Below, one piece after another: positions 26,644 to 36,218 of a stretch of 64,000 nt of DNA (the stretch's first letter is position 1; the number at the start of each line of letters is the position of its first letter). The DNA is from Marinobacterium stanieri (GTDB taxonomy: Bacteria > Pseudomonadota > Gammaproteobacteria > Pseudomonadales > Balneatricaceae). The stretch is taken from the NCBI RefSeq assembly GCF_900155945.1, contig NZ_FTMN01000001.1, forward strand, positions 186,001-250,000, in the 5' to 3' direction. The translations under genes and the position numbers were made by a program. The notes beneath the pieces are model-generated. The model searched no databases and was not told the origin of the DNA. It saw only the letters and a list, made by a program, of their open reading frames with translations.

Positions 26644-26724
26644 TTATAACGATTTAGTCTTTCCCTGCCTAAGCTTTCGATATTAGAATAAATTAAATCG
26701 TTATAAGCATATAACTATAAGCAC
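26644..26724 (+). promoter_or_regulatory. Regulatory region of the sulfide-oxidation genes with long inverted repeat
   Basis: TTATAACGATTTA (26644-26656) is repeated exactly in inverted orientation as TAAATCGTTATAA (26694-26706), centres 50 bp apart. A smaller palindrome, GTTATA-agca-TATAAC (26700-26715), overlaps the right arm, and a block ATAACTATAAGCAC (26711-26724) recurs almost unchanged at 27624-27637 before the next gene. These are candidate binding sites for a sulfide- or persulfide-sensing repressor, but no such regulator gene is adjacent. Confidence 0.5.
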
Positions 26725-26742
26725 TTAAGGATCGGAGGCGTT

Positions 26743-27606
26743 ATGCAACCCAAAGTGACGGCATTTTTTGATGAGCCGACTTTCACCTACAGCTATGTGG
26801 TGCAAGACCCCACATCCCACCACTGTGCCATTGTCGACTCAGTGCTGGATTTCGATTATGCCGCGGGCAAAACCGATACGCGTTCCGCCGACGAGATCCT
26901 CGCATTCATCAAGGCAGAAGGCCTGAGTGTCGACTGGATTCTGGAAACCCATGTCCACGCCGATCACCTCTCTGCAGCCCCTTACCTGCAGGAAAAGACC
27001 GGTGCCAAACTGGCCATTGGTTCACACATCACCACCGTGCAGGATACGTTCGGCAAGGCTTTTAATGCCGGCACCGAGTTCGCCCGCGACGGCAGCCAGT
27101 TTGATGCCCTGCTCCAGGATGGGGATGAAATCCGTATCGGCGAGCTGACCGGTCAGGCCATGCACACACCGGGTCACACACCGGCCTGCATGACCTATGT
27201 GTTCGGCGATGCCGCCTTTGTAGGCGATACCCTGTTCATGCCCGATTACGGCACTGCACGCTGTGACTTCCCGGGTGGCGATGCCCGCACCCTGTACCAG
27301 TCCATCCAGCGTGTTTTCTCCCTGCCCTCGGAGACACGACTGTTCATGTGCCATGACTACAAGGCACCGGGCCGTGATGAATATGCCAACGAAACCACCG
27401 TTGCCGACGAGCGCCAGCACAATATTCACGTCAAGGAAGGCATCAGCGAGGAAGACTTCGTCCGCATGCGCACTGAACGCGATGCGACGCTGGCCATGCC
27501 ACGTCTGATCCTGCCCTCGGTTCAGGTCAACATGCGTGCCGGCCAGATGCCACCAGCCGAAGATAACGATCAGGTCTATCTGAAAGTACCGATCAACCTG
27601 TTCTGA
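26743..27606 (+). CDS. MBL-fold hydrolase, persulfide dioxygenase-like (Blh/ETHE1 family)
   Basis: The 287-residue product is a metallo-beta-lactamase-fold protein with the metal motif HVHADH (His70, His72, Asp74, His75), a second His in MHTPGHTPACM and GDTLFMPDYGTARCDFPGG. The last block is shared by persulfide dioxygenases and the Blh proteins found beside sulfide:quinone oxidoreductases. It would oxidise glutathione persulfide, made from sulfide by the SQR, to sulfite with O2. GGAGG lies before the start. The SQR fusion gene and a SulP carrier follow, forming a sulfide-detoxification unit. Confidence 0.87.
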   Translation: MQPKVTAFFDEPTFTYSYVVQDPTSHHCAIVDSVLDFDYAAGKTDTRSADEILAFIKAEGLSVDWILETHVHADHLSAAPYLQEKTGAKLAIGSHITTVQDTFGKAFNAGTEFARDGSQFDALLQDGDEIRIGELTGQAMHTPGHTPACMTYVFGDAAFVGDTLFMPDYGTARCDFPGGDARTLYQSIQRVFSLPSETRLFMCHDYKAPGRDEYANETTVADERQHNIHVKEGISEEDFVRMRTERDATLAMPRLILPSVQVNMRAGQMPPAEDNDQVYLKVPINLF

Positions 27607-27623
27607 GCCGTTTTGAAACGACA

Positions 27624-27637
27624 ATAACTATAAGTGC
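27624..27637 (+). repeat. Second copy of the ATAACTATAAG leader motif
   Basis: ATAACTATAAGTGC here differs from ATAACTATAAGCAC (26711-26724) only in the last three bases. Both copies lie just upstream of a CGGAG ribosome-binding site and the start codon of a sulfur gene. Confidence 0.55.
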
Positions 27638-27650
27638 CTCGGAGACAAAC

Positions 27651-29384
27651 ATGGATTTACATCAACTCACGCCCTTTCTCAGTGTCAGCCCCCAGATTAC
27701 CGCTGCGGATGTGGGCCTTGCGGCTGCCAAAGGCTTCAAATCGATCATCTGTAATCGCCCTGAAAACGAAAGCGAGGACCAGCCGGACATGGCTGAAATC
27801 CGTTCTGCCGCAGAGCGTCATGGTCTGGCCTGGCATTATCAGCCGGTCATTTCCGGCCAGATTACCGATGCAGATATAAGCCGTTTTCGTGAGTTGATGG
27901 AAAGTCTCCAAGGGCCGGTCCTGGCATTTTGTCGCACCGGCACCCGCTGCTGCACTCTCTGGGCACTATCCGAGGCCCACCACCTGGATGCTGATGCCAT
28001 CCTCAATGCCGCCCAAAATGCCGGCTATGACCTCAGCGCCCAGCGTGAACGTCTGCAGACAATGGCGACACACGAGTCAGAGAACCCGGTCAGGGCAACC
28101 GGGCGGCGCCATGAAGTGTTGATTGTCGGTGGCGGTGCTGCCGGCCAGTCCGTCGCTGGCAGCCTGCTGCAGCGGAATCCGGATCTTGATATCGCCATTA
28201 TCGAACCACGCCAGGAACATTACTATCAGCCCGGCTGGACGCTGGTCGGCGGGGGTGTATTCGAGCGCCGTGAAACCGTGCGCAACATGTCGGATGTAAT
28301 GCCGCAGCAGGTGAAGTGGTATCAGGCTGCCGCTCACGCTTTCGAGCCGGAACAGCGCCAGGTGGTACTGGAAGATGGTGAACGACTGGGCTATAGCATT
28401 CTGGTGGTTGCGCCTGGTCTGGCATTGGATTGGGAGGCGATTCCGGGCCTCAAAGATACCCTTGGGCAGAATGGTGTCACATCCAATTACCTGTTCGACC
28501 TGGCTCCCTACACCTGGGAACTGGTGCAAAGCACCCGCAAGGGCAAGGCGCTGTTTACCCAGCCGCCCATGCCGATCAAATGTGCCGGTGCGCCCCAGAA
28601 GGCCATGTACCTGGCCTGCGACCACTGGTCTCGCCAGTCGCGGCTGCAGGACCTTCAAGTCGAGTTTTGCACCGCCGGTGCAGCCCTGTTCGGCGTTGCC
28701 GACTATGTGCCGGCACTGATGCAGTACGTGGAAAAATATGGCATCCAGCTCAACTTCCAGCATAACCTGGTGTCTGTCGATGGCTCTGGGAAAACGGCTG
28801 TCTTTAACGTCACCGACCCCGAAGGCAACACAACACAGATCGAAAAGGCCTTCGACATGATACACGTCTGCCCTCCTCAGCGTGCACCCAAATTCATCAG
28901 CGAAAGCCCCCTGGCTGACGCCGCCGGCTGGATCGAGCTGAATCCGGAAACCCTGCAGCACAGCCGCTACGGCGACATCTTCGGACTGGGCGATGCCGGC
29001 AACACACCCAACGCCAAGACAGCAGCAGCCGTTCGCAAGCAAGCCCCCGTGGTCGCAGAAAATATCCTGCGTGCGCTCAAGGGCGAAGCGCCAAGGGCTG
29101 TCTACGACGGCTATGGTTCCTGCCCGTTAACGGTTGAGCGCGGCAAGATTGTCCTGGCGGAATTCGGCTACGGCGGCAAGCTGCTACCCAGCTTCCCGGA
29201 GTGGCTGGTGGATGGCAAACAGCCCAGCCGCTTCTCATGGATGCTGAAGGAAAAGATGCTGCCCTGGATTTACTGGAACGCCATGCTGAAAGGACATGAA
29301 TGGATGGCCAAACCTGAAGTATTGCGGCACCGGCCTACCGAGCAGGAAGCCCAGGAAGCCTGCAACTTTGCCGACAAGAAATAA
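27651..29384 (+). CDS. Fusion of DUF442 phosphatase/rhodanese-like domain and sulfide:quinone oxidoreductase
   Basis: The 577-residue product is a fusion. Residues 1-125 form a DUF442 domain (TIGR01244-like, tyrosine-phosphatase fold) whose active loop is CRTGTR (Cys94-Arg99), similar to the sulfur-carrying loop of rhodaneses. From about 150 there is an FAD-dependent oxidoreductase of the sulfide:quinone type: VLIVGGGAAGQS, HYYQPGWTLVGGGVF, PPMPIKCAGAPQK with a redox Cys, and GLGDAGNTPNAKTAAA near the C-terminus. SQR oxidises sulfide to persulfide at the membrane and passes electrons to quinone; the fused domain may accept the sulfane sulfur. The MBL dioxygenase gene lies 44 bases upstream. 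Confidence 0.9.
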   Translation: MDLHQLTPFLSVSPQITAADVGLAAAKGFKSIICNRPENESEDQPDMAEIRSAAERHGLAWHYQPVISGQITDADISRFRELMESLQGPVLAFCRTGTRCCTLWALSEAHHLDADAILNAAQNAGYDLSAQRERLQTMATHESENPVRATGRRHEVLIVGGGAAGQSVAGSLLQRNPDLDIAIIEPRQEHYYQPGWTLVGGGVFERRETVRNMSDVMPQQVKWYQAAAHAFEPEQRQVVLEDGERLGYSILVVAPGLALDWEAIPGLKDTLGQNGVTSNYLFDLAPYTWELVQSTRKGKALFTQPPMPIKCAGAPQKAMYLACDHWSRQSRLQDLQVEFCTAGAALFGVADYVPALMQYVEKYGIQLNFQHNLVSVDGSGKTAVFNVTDPEGNTTQIEKAFDMIHVCPPQRAPKFISESPLADAAGWIELNPETLQHSRYGDIFGLGDAGNTPNAKTAAAVRKQAPVVAENILRALKGEAPRAVYDGYGSCPLTVERGKIVLAEFGYGGKLLPSFPEWLVDGKQPSRFSWMLKEKMLPWIYWNAMLKGHEWMAKPEVLRHRPTEQEAQEACNFADKK

Positions 29385-29426
29385 GCTCGCTTAATCGGCT
29401 CACCAAAAAGCCGTAAGGATACTCGC

Positions 29427-31163
29427 ATGCTAGAACGCTACCTTCCCATACTGCAGTGGCTCCGGGTGTATAACCGGAGCACCTTTACCAGTGACCTGGT
29501 GGCAGCCCTGATCGTTACGATCATGCTGATCCCGCAGTCGCTGGCCTATGCACTGCTGGCCGGCTTGCCGGCGGAGGTCGGACTCTATGCCAGTATCCTG
29601 CCACTGGTGGCCTACGCCATTTTCGGTACCAGCCGCACCCTGGCGGTTGGGCCGGTGGCCGTGGTGTCACTCATGACGGCTGCAGCCGTAGGCAACCTGG
29701 CACTTCAGGGCACCGCGGAATACCTCGCGGCCGCCACAGCGCTGGCATTTATTTCCGGCGGCATCCTGATTCTGATGGGGCTGATGCGACTGGGCATCCT
29801 GGCCAACTTTCTCAGCCACCCGGTTATTTCAGGTTTCATCACTGCTTCCGGCATTATCATTGCCGCCAGCCAGCTCAAACATATCCTGGGGGTGGATGCC
29901 TCAGGCCATAACCTGCTCGACATTCTGTTGGCACTGGGTTCCAAACTGAACCAGATCAACCTGCCGACACTGGTGATCGGTGTTACCGCAACCGCGTTCC
30001 TGTTCTGGGTGCGTAAGCAGCTCAAGCCGATGTTGATCAACTTCGGCATGGGCGAGCGGCTGGCAGATATTGTTGCCAAGGCAGGGCCTGTACTGGCGGT
30101 AGTCGCCACCACAGTCGCAACCTGGGGACTCAGTCTTGATGAACAAGGTGTGAAAGTCGTAGGTACGGTTCCCACAGGCCTGCCCGGCCTGCATCTGCCC
30201 AGCTTTGACGCCGACCTCTGGCAGCAACTGTTTGTCTCTGCACTGTTGATCAGCGTAGTGGGCTTTGTCGAATCCGTGTCTGTGGCACAAACCCTCGCTG
30301 CCAAGCGCCGCCAGCGTATCTCCCCGGACCAGGAGTTGATCGGCCTTGGGGCTTCCAACGTGGCTTCAGCAGCCTCCGGCGGCTTCCCGGTGACCGGCGG
30401 CTTTTCACGCTCCGTGGTCAATTTCGATGCCGGTGCGGAAACCCCTGCAGCCGGAGCCTTTACTGCCGTGGGTATTGCCATCGCGACCCTGGTACTGACA
30501 CCGCTGATCTTTTTCCTGCCCAAGGCAACACTGGCGGCCACCATTATTGTTGCCGTGTTGTCACTGGTGGATTTGAGCGCGCTGAAACGCACCTGGGACT
30601 ATTCCCGCAGTGACTTTGCCGCCATGTTGGCGACCATCGTGTTAACCCTGGTTGAAGGTGTGGAGCTGGGCATCATCGCCGGTGTCGGCCTATCGGTGCT
30701 ATTATATCTATACCGTACCAGCAAACCTCATAGCGCCATTGTCGGTCGTGTGCCGGGTACTCAGCATTTCCGAAACGTGGACCGCTTCGATGTGGAAACC
30801 TGCAAGCGTGTGCTCACCTTGCGCGTGGACGAGAGCCTCTACTTTGCCAACGCACGTTATCTGGAAGACCGTATCTACGACCTGGTCGCCAAACAGCCCG
30901 AGCTGGAACATCTGGTCTTGATGTGTCCGGCGGTCAACCTGATTGATGCCTCGGCGCTGGAAAGCCTGGAAGCGATCAACCAGCGACTGCAGGACAGCGG
31001 GGTACGCTTCCACCTGTCTGAAGTCAAAGGGCCGGTTATGGATAAACTCAAGCTGACCCACTTCCTGGATGAACTCACCGGTGAAGTATTCCTGAGTCAG
31101 TACGATGCCTGGCAAACCCTGAGTAAGGCCGAACAGGCGAAAACCGTTGCCGCAATCCGTTGA
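29427..31163 (+). CDS. SulP family anion transporter with STAS domain
   Basis: The 578-residue product has the SulP layout: the N-terminal signature QSLAYALLAGLPAEVGLYAS, about a dozen membrane segments, the block GGFPVTGGFSRS, and a cytoplasmic STAS domain (about 435-555, including LIDASALESLEAI). SulP proteins move sulfate, bicarbonate or other anions. Being directly downstream of the persulfide dioxygenase and SQR genes suggests handling of sulfate or sulfite made by sulfide oxidation, probably from the same transcript. Confidence 0.9.
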   Translation: MLERYLPILQWLRVYNRSTFTSDLVAALIVTIMLIPQSLAYALLAGLPAEVGLYASILPLVAYAIFGTSRTLAVGPVAVVSLMTAAAVGNLALQGTAEYLAAATALAFISGGILILMGLMRLGILANFLSHPVISGFITASGIIIAASQLKHILGVDASGHNLLDILLALGSKLNQINLPTLVIGVTATAFLFWVRKQLKPMLINFGMGERLADIVAKAGPVLAVVATTVATWGLSLDEQGVKVVGTVPTGLPGLHLPSFDADLWQQLFVSALLISVVGFVESVSVAQTLAAKRRQRISPDQELIGLGASNVASAASGGFPVTGGFSRSVVNFDAGAETPAAGAFTAVGIAIATLVLTPLIFFLPKATLAATIIVAVLSLVDLSALKRTWDYSRSDFAAMLATIVLTLVEGVELGIIAGVGLSVLLYLYRTSKPHSAIVGRVPGTQHFRNVDRFDVETCKRVLTLRVDESLYFANARYLEDRIYDLVAKQPELEHLVLMCPAVNLIDASALESLEAINQRLQDSGVRFHLSEVKGPVMDKLKLTHFLDELTGEVFLSQYDAWQTLSKAEQAKTVAAIR

Positions 31164-31177
31164 CACCTGTCGCAAAA

Positions 31178-31202
31178 CAGCTGCACCACTCAGGTGCAGC
31201 TG
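31178..31202 (+). repeat. Perfect 10-bp stem-loop after the SulP gene
   Basis: CAGCTGCACC (31178-31187) pairs with GGTGCAGCTG (31193-31202) around a 5-base loop, 15 bases past the stop codon. No T-run follows; it may be a weak terminator or an mRNA end-stabilising structure. Confidence 0.55.
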
Positions 31203-31320
31203 CACGCGCTTGGCGCCCTCCTGAATACCCTCGCCTTGGTCACAGGCCGCAAATCCGCCTAAGCCTTTACTGGAACGAAATTTGCTTTACCCGCAATAAA
31301 GATATTGTGGAGCCTCCATC

Positions 31321-33168
31321 ATGCTATTTCGTCGCCATCGCCGTCCCGGCCCTTCCAGTCAAACACTGGTGGAACTGCTGTCACATTTGCAAACAGCCCA
31401 ACTGGATGAACGCAGCCTGCCAGACCCCGCCCTGCGCCAGTGTCTGGTCGAACTTCAAGGGCAACTAAGGACTCAGGAAAGCTCACATCAGGGCGGTGCT
31501 CTGCACACCCTGACCCAGTCCATCGCCGGCCTGCTGCAACGTGTGCAGCTGTTCACGGGTCACGCCAACCGCGCCCTGGCGCAACAGGAGGGATTGATTC
31601 AACAGATGGACCAGCGTTCACAACAGCTGGAGCAGGAACTGAACGCAGCCGCTGACAAGGTGGGCCAGTCCTGGGATGAAGTGCGTCAGCTGCAACATAC
31701 GCTCCGTGAAACGGTGGGCGATACCAGTAATGCCGTCATTGAAGCGATGGAAGGCATCGCCGGCAAGCTGGAAGCCAAGGCCGACAGTGCCCACGCCGTA
31801 CTGGAAAACATCACTCGCATTGGTGCGCAAATCAACCTGCTGGCATTGAATGCTGCCATCGAGGCTGCACGCGCAGGCGAACACGGACGAGGCTTCGCAG
31901 TTGTAGCCAACGAAGTGCGCAATCTGGCAGAAGTCACCGTAAAGCATGTGGAAGAAGCCCGTGAGCAGCTCAACTTCTCGGCCATAGAAGAAGACCTGTC
32001 CAGCCTGCGCCAACACAGCATGGATAAACTGGAAGCCTCAGATGAGGCCGTTAACTTTTCCAGCGAGCGTCTTGGCAAGCTGTTCAGTCATATCAATGAC
32101 GATATTGGTCAGGTGCGCGAGAATACCGATATCCTGTTTGAGACCCTGCACCTGCTGCAGGACGTGATGGGGCGCGTACAGGACAAGCAGACCTGGATCA
32201 GTGAGCTCGCGACTCAAGTCGGGCAGGGGCTGGAGCATCTGCCTGCGGATATGGAGAACCTATCCTCCGCCCAGATGCCGGTCGAGCGCATGAACCGACA
32301 GCTTGGGCTCAGTCGGGGGCAAGACCGCCTCAGCCTGATCCGGCAGCGTGGCAGCCTGCGCGTTGCCGTCGAACCCCAGTTCGTCGGCCTGTCGTTCCGC
32401 CAGAAACAGGGCAGTGCTCTGAGAGGCCTTGATATCAGTTATGCCGAAGCCCTGGCGCGTCATTTGGGCGTACGCTGCGAGTTTGTCGAAACACCCTGGG
32501 ACTTGTGCACCGAGCGGCTGTTCAGCAGCGACAAGCCCGGCGGTGCACCAGCTGATATCGTGATCAGCGCCCTGCCGCCTGACGCAGATTACGCCCACGT
32601 CGCCTATTCCGAGCCCTACACCTACCTGCACTGTGTACTGGCGCGTCGCAAAGGCGACAGCCGAATCAACCAGATCAAAGACCTTCAGGGTAAAACACTG
32701 GGCATTATCAACGACCCGGCTGCCTTTGCCGTGCTGGAGAGCCTGGGTGTCGGCACCGGTGCAGGCAACAAGATCCAGCTTTCCAACCTGCTGGCGTACT
32801 CCGACCAGAGCCGCATCCACGATTGCCTGGCCAACGGCATCGTCGATGCCTTCATGGTCGACCTGCCGATCTACTACTGGGCCTGTAACAACCCGGAAAG
32901 CCCATGGTACGACAAGATCGAGATCCTGTCCGGCAATCTGGCTGAACAATCCTACTTCTATTCCATGGCCGTGGCCGCAGATCCGGAAAATGCAAACCTG
33001 TTAAGCGAGGTGAACCGGTTCATTGCCCAGTTCAAATCCACACCGGAGCGCAACCGTCTGGAGCAGGAATGGCAAGGACAAGTCATAACCGACACCCTCA
33101 GTCATCGAGACCTGCCCGGTAATCTGAAGGGGATGGAGGAGCTGCAATCCATGTACAACGCCGCTTGA
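31321..33168 (+). CDS. Soluble chemoreceptor-like protein fused to a family 3 solute-binding domain
   Basis: The 615-residue product has two parts. Residues about 1-330 are alpha-helical and contain the highly conserved methyl-accepting receptor tip [21 protein letters not shown], continuing into [13 protein letters not shown]. Residues about 338-595 form a solute-binding protein family 3 domain ([71 protein letters not shown]), as in polar amino acid ABC binding proteins. I see no signal peptide or membrane span, so the binding domain would lie in the cytoplasm. It may sense an internal amino acid and signal to the CheA/CheW array. Start at 31321 follows GGAG. Confidence 0.85.
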   Translation: MLFRRHRRPGPSSQTLVELLSHLQTAQLDERSLPDPALRQCLVELQGQLRTQESSHQGGALHTLTQSIAGLLQRVQLFTGHANRALAQQEGLIQQMDQRSQQLEQELNAAADKVGQSWDEVRQLQHTLRETVGDTSNAVIEAMEGIAGKLEAKADSAHAVLENITRIGAQINLLALNAAIEAARAGEHGRGFAVVANEVRNLAEVTVKHVEEAREQLNFSAIEEDLSSLRQHSMDKLEASDEAVNFSSERLGKLFSHINDDIGQVRENTDILFETLHLLQDVMGRVQDKQTWISELATQVGQGLEHLPADMENLSSAQMPVERMNRQLGLSRGQDRLSLIRQRGSLRVAVEPQFVGLSFRQKQGSALRGLDISYAEALARHLGVRCEFVETPWDLCTERLFSSDKPGGAPADIVISALPPDADYAHVAYSEPYTYLHCVLARRKGDSRINQIKDLQGKTLGIINDPAAFAVLESLGVGTGAGNKIQLSNLLAYSDQSRIHDCLANGIVDAFMVDLPIYYWACNNPESPWYDKIEILSGNLAEQSYFYSMAVAADPENANLLSEVNRFIAQFKSTPERNRLEQEWQGQVITDTLSHRDLPGNLKGMEELQSMYNAA

Positions 33169-33184
33169 ATATTCTCGAATATTG

Positions 33185-33643
33185 TCAGAGCCAGCGCCTG
33201 ACGCGCTGGCAGTAAGCCCGGTATTCATCTTCAAACAGACGCGTGAGGGTGCGTTCTTCAGGCAGGATTTGGAACCGGGTAATCCAGAATACAAACAGCG
33301 CCCAGCCCAGCGGAGCCAACAGCCAGCCCAGATACAAAGACCAGGCCACCAGCATCAAGAGAAGCGCCAGATACATGGGGTTGCGGCTGTAGCGGTAGAT
33401 GCCGTGCGCGACGAGAGAACTGCTTTTCTCGGGGCAATGCGGATGCACCGTGGTACCGGCCTTGAAAAAATGCGCTACCGCCATTACCGCGAGCAGCAAG
33501 GAAACGCCCAGGGGCAGCAGCGCCCAGCCAGGTGCAATCGAAACGCTCAGGCTTGAGGGTGTCATTCGCTGCCCGCCATAGATCAGCAAGGCGACCAGTA
33601 CAGTGACCAGCGGTGGCGGGAGCTTTAACTCAAGGGCTGACAT
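33185..33643 (-). CDS. Membrane methyltransferase, isoprenylcysteine carboxyl methyltransferase family
   Basis: The 152-residue product has about four hydrophobic spans and the ICMT/PEMT-type C-terminal motif: GIYRYSRNPMYLALLLML followed by FQILPEERTLTRLFEDEYRAYCQRVRRWL, which binds S-adenosylmethionine. The bacterial substrates are mostly unknown. I take the start at 33643 (MSALELKLPPP) with GGAG nine bases upstream; an ATG at 33670 would add nine residues. It is convergent with the chemoreceptor fusion gene, with only 16 bases between the stops. Confidence 0.85.
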   Translation of the reverse strand: MSALELKLPPPLVTVLVALLIYGGQRMTPSSLSVSIAPGWALLPLGVSLLLAVMAVAHFFKAGTTVHPHCPEKSSSLVAHGIYRYSRNPMYLALLLMLVAWSLYLGWLLAPLGWALFVFWITRFQILPEERTLTRLFEDEYRAYCQRVRRWL

Positions 33644-33765
33644 CTGCATCGGCTCCATCAGTAGAAACACAGTGCAGCTACCAGAGCACTTTCATCATCT
33701 CTGGCTGCTATCTATGGTTATACCTCAGGCATCAGCGATGTCCAAACCCTTTGCTTTGCCCACAC

Positions 33766-34947
33766 TCAGCAGCTTTCGATAAGTACCGCTATACCTTGAC
33801 CACCCCCAATGCAGGCGGCGGCTACACCCATTTTTTTGCCTTCACGCTTGAGGCTATGCGCCAGCGTACCCGCCAAACGAATACCGGTTGCGCCAAGCGG
33901 ATGACCCAGGGCCAAAGCCCCGCCATGAAGATTGACCTTTTCAGGGTCCAGATTCAGGGCCTGAATGGCATAGAGCGGCACTACGCTGAAGGCTTCATTG
34001 ATCTCCCAAAGGTCAACTTGCTCAGGCTTGAGATCAAACTGAGCCAAGAGCCGCTGCACAGCCGGCACAACCCCGGCGCCCATCAACTCGGGCTTCACGC
34101 CCCGGTCAACACACCCCAGCACCCGAGCCAAAGGCTCCTGGCTATGGGTTTTCAGCGCTTCTTCTGACATCAGCGTTGCAAGCGCGGCACCGCTGGTCAG
34201 GGGGGAACTGTTACCGGCCGTTACCTGTCCCTGTTCGGCAAACACCGGGGTCAGGGCTGCCAAAACGTCCAGCCGGGTATCCGCACGGATGTTGGCGTCC
34301 TGCTGAAATACCTCTTCGTTCGCAAGCTGGACCGGCATGATCTCGTCAGCCCAGACACCTGCCTGCTGTGCCCGTGCCGCCAACGAATGAGAGCGGACTG
34401 CGAATGTATCCATCTGCTCACGGGAGATGCCTGCCTGAGTCGCCAGTCGCTCCGCAGTTAGCCCCATATTCATTACCACTGACATCTCATAGGATTTGCC
34501 AGTGTCAGTCGGCAACTCGGGTATCGTAAGCACACCGTCCTGAAACAGGACCGGCCCCATTGGAACGCGCGTCATGTGCTCATAGCCTCCAGCCAGAGCA
34601 ATATCCGCCGAGCCTGAAGCAATACTCCATGCCGAGAAACGAAGTGCTGCCAGGCCCGAGCCACATTGCTGATCAATCTGACGACTGGCGCACTGGTCCC
34701 CCAAGCGGCTCTCAAACAGCGGGTAACGCCCGCCAAAGCTCCACTGCTCTTTTACCGCCAGTGCACAGCCCAGATTAAAGTCATCAACCAGCATCGGGTC
34801 TACTCGGCGACGTTCCAGCGAGTAATCAATCAATTCAGCCAAAAGCCTGTCAGCGGGCTGCTCTGCCAAAGCATCGACTTCGGTTTTTTTCGGGTGCGCG
34901 CGGCTGAATGCAGTGCGCGCATAATCGGTAATAAAAACAGGTTTCAT
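33766..34947 (-). CDS. Thiolase family acetyl-CoA acyltransferase
   Basis: The 393-residue product has thiolase catalytic residues: the nucleophilic Cys in QIDQQCGSGLAALR, WEINEAFSVVPL, His in ALALGHPLGATGIRLAG and the second Cys in AAACIGGGQGIAVL. It would cleave a 3-oxoacyl-CoA with CoA to acetyl-CoA and a shortened acyl-CoA. The start at 34947 overlaps the upstream deacylase gene by four bases (ATGA) and has GGAG before it. As the last gene of the aminotransferase/ABC/CoA-transferase operon, it is the natural end step after the CoA-transferase. Confidence 0.92.
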   Translation of the reverse strand: MKPVFITDYARTAFSRAHPKKTEVDALAEQPADRLLAELIDYSLERRRVDPMLVDDFNLGCALAVKEQWSFGGRYPLFESRLGDQCASRQIDQQCGSGLAALRFSAWSIASGSADIALAGGYEHMTRVPMGPVLFQDGVLTIPELPTDTGKSYEMSVVMNMGLTAERLATQAGISREQMDTFAVRSHSLAARAQQAGVWADEIMPVQLANEEVFQQDANIRADTRLDVLAALTPVFAEQGQVTAGNSSPLTSGAALATLMSEEALKTHSQEPLARVLGCVDRGVKPELMGAGVVPAVQRLLAQFDLKPEQVDLWEINEAFSVVPLYAIQALNLDPEKVNLHGGALALGHPLGATGIRLAGTLAHSLKREGKKMGVAAACIGGGQGIAVLIESC

Positions 34948-36218
34948 GCGGGCTCCAGTTTGCACCAGCGGCTGATAAACAGGGCATAAGTTTTCAGAAC
35001 ATGGCGGATGGACTCGATATCAACGCTCTCGTCGATGCCATGAATATTGCGCGCAACTGGCCCGTAGCAGGTACCGGCCGTACGGCTATAAAAATGGAAG
35101 GCACGCAGGTCAGTGGTACAGGTCGACAGGTATTCTTTGGGCCGCTCCTGAGTCAGCGACTCATGACAGCCACTTAACAGGTTGATGCCCGGATCAGCCA
35201 TATCGACCAGATGCCCTTCGGAACGAAAGCCGTGAAAGCGCAAAACCGGCTTTTCCGTGACAAAGGCCTTCTCCGTTCGCGCAGCCTGCTCGATGCAGTC
35301 ATTTACCCGTTGCATGATCTCATTGGCGGACATGCCGGGAGGAAAACCGATTCGACCTTCCATCTGCGCATGCGAAGGCACACTGGATGCCCAGTTACCG
35401 CCCTGAATGGTGCCGATGTTCAAGTTGAAGGGCCGTTCAATCGCATCATAAGGAGACGCACGGAAGTTGGAGTTCAACTCGTCTTCCAGTGATTTGAGCC
35501 AGGGAATCAGCAGCTGCAGTTTTTCGATGGCATTCTGCCCAGCAGAGGTATCCAGCACGTGCGCGGGCTTGCCCCTCACCACCACCTTGAACCAGAGCAC
35601 GCCCACTTGACCGGTGTAGATTTGCGGGCCGAACGGCTCAGGGATCAAGACAAAATCGCCGCCAAAACCCTGTTGCAGGCAGGCCAGAGCACCATTACCG
35701 GAGCATTCCTCTTCTACAACGGCCTGTATCGTCAGGGGCGATTTGATCTCAAAACCGGCATGACGCACGGCATGCACTGCGTAGATCATGGCGGCCACAC
35801 CGGACTGCATATCACCGGCACCACGGCCATAGAGCCAGCCATCTTTCTCCCAGGGCTCATTCGGCAGGTGTGTCCACATATCCGGCGGATCGGCACTGAC
35901 CACATCCAGGTGGCCATTGAGCACCAGTGTTTTGCCTTCTTCCCCCCGGTTCAACTGGGAGACCAGGTTGTATTTGTTCTCGTGATCCCACTCCACAGGC
36001 GCATACAGCGAATGACCGCACATGGCGTCATGCTTCATCTCTACGCGCTGCGCCGGCAGGCCAAGGTCGTTCAACTGGCCTTCAACCACATTGAGCACAC
36101 CCTGTTCCTGATTCAACACGGCATACTGACGCACCATATCCTTGGTGAAAGCAATGGCGTCATCAAAGACCTGATCACAGCTTTTCAGTATCTGCTGTTC
36201 ATGCTCGGCAAGACTCAT
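34944..36218 (-). CDS. M20 family ArgE/DapE-type deacylase
   Basis: The 424-residue product has the di-zinc M20 motifs LNGHLDVVSADPPDMW, GRGAGDMQSGVAAMIYA and EEECSGNGALAC, with the dimerisation domain near VVVRGKPAHVLDTSAG. Such enzymes remove acyl groups from N-acyl amino acids or open related amides. Both ends overlap neighbouring genes by four bases, so it is part of the operon. Together with an aminotransferase, CoA-transferase and thiolase, it suggests that the imported compound is an N-acylated amino acid. Confidence 0.88.
   Translation of the reverse strand: MSLAEHEQQILKSCDQVFDDAIAFTKDMVRQYAVLNQEQGVLNVVEGQLNDLGLPAQRVEMKHDAMCGHSLYAPVEWDHENKYNLVSQLNRGEEGKTLVLNGHLDVVSADPPDMWTHLPNEPWEKDGWLYGRGAGDMQSGVAAMIYAVHAVRHAGFEIKSPLTIQAVVEEECSGNGALACLQQGFGGDFVLIPEPFGPQIYTGQVGVLWFKVVVRGKPAHVLDTSAGQNAIEKLQLLIPWLKSLEDELNSNFRASPYDAIERPFNLNIGTIQGGNWASSVPSHAQMEGRIGFPPGMSANEIMQRVNDCIEQAARTEKAFVTEKPVLRFHGFRSEGHLVDMADPGINLLSGCHESLTQERPKEYLSTCTTDLRAFHFYSRTAGTCYGPVARNIHGIDESVDIESIRHVLKTYALFISRWCKLEPA

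Noticed and set aside
28077-29042. 321-codon open frame on the minus strand opposite the SQR fusion
   Set aside because: It is antisense to the flavoprotein domain and lacks recognisable motifs.
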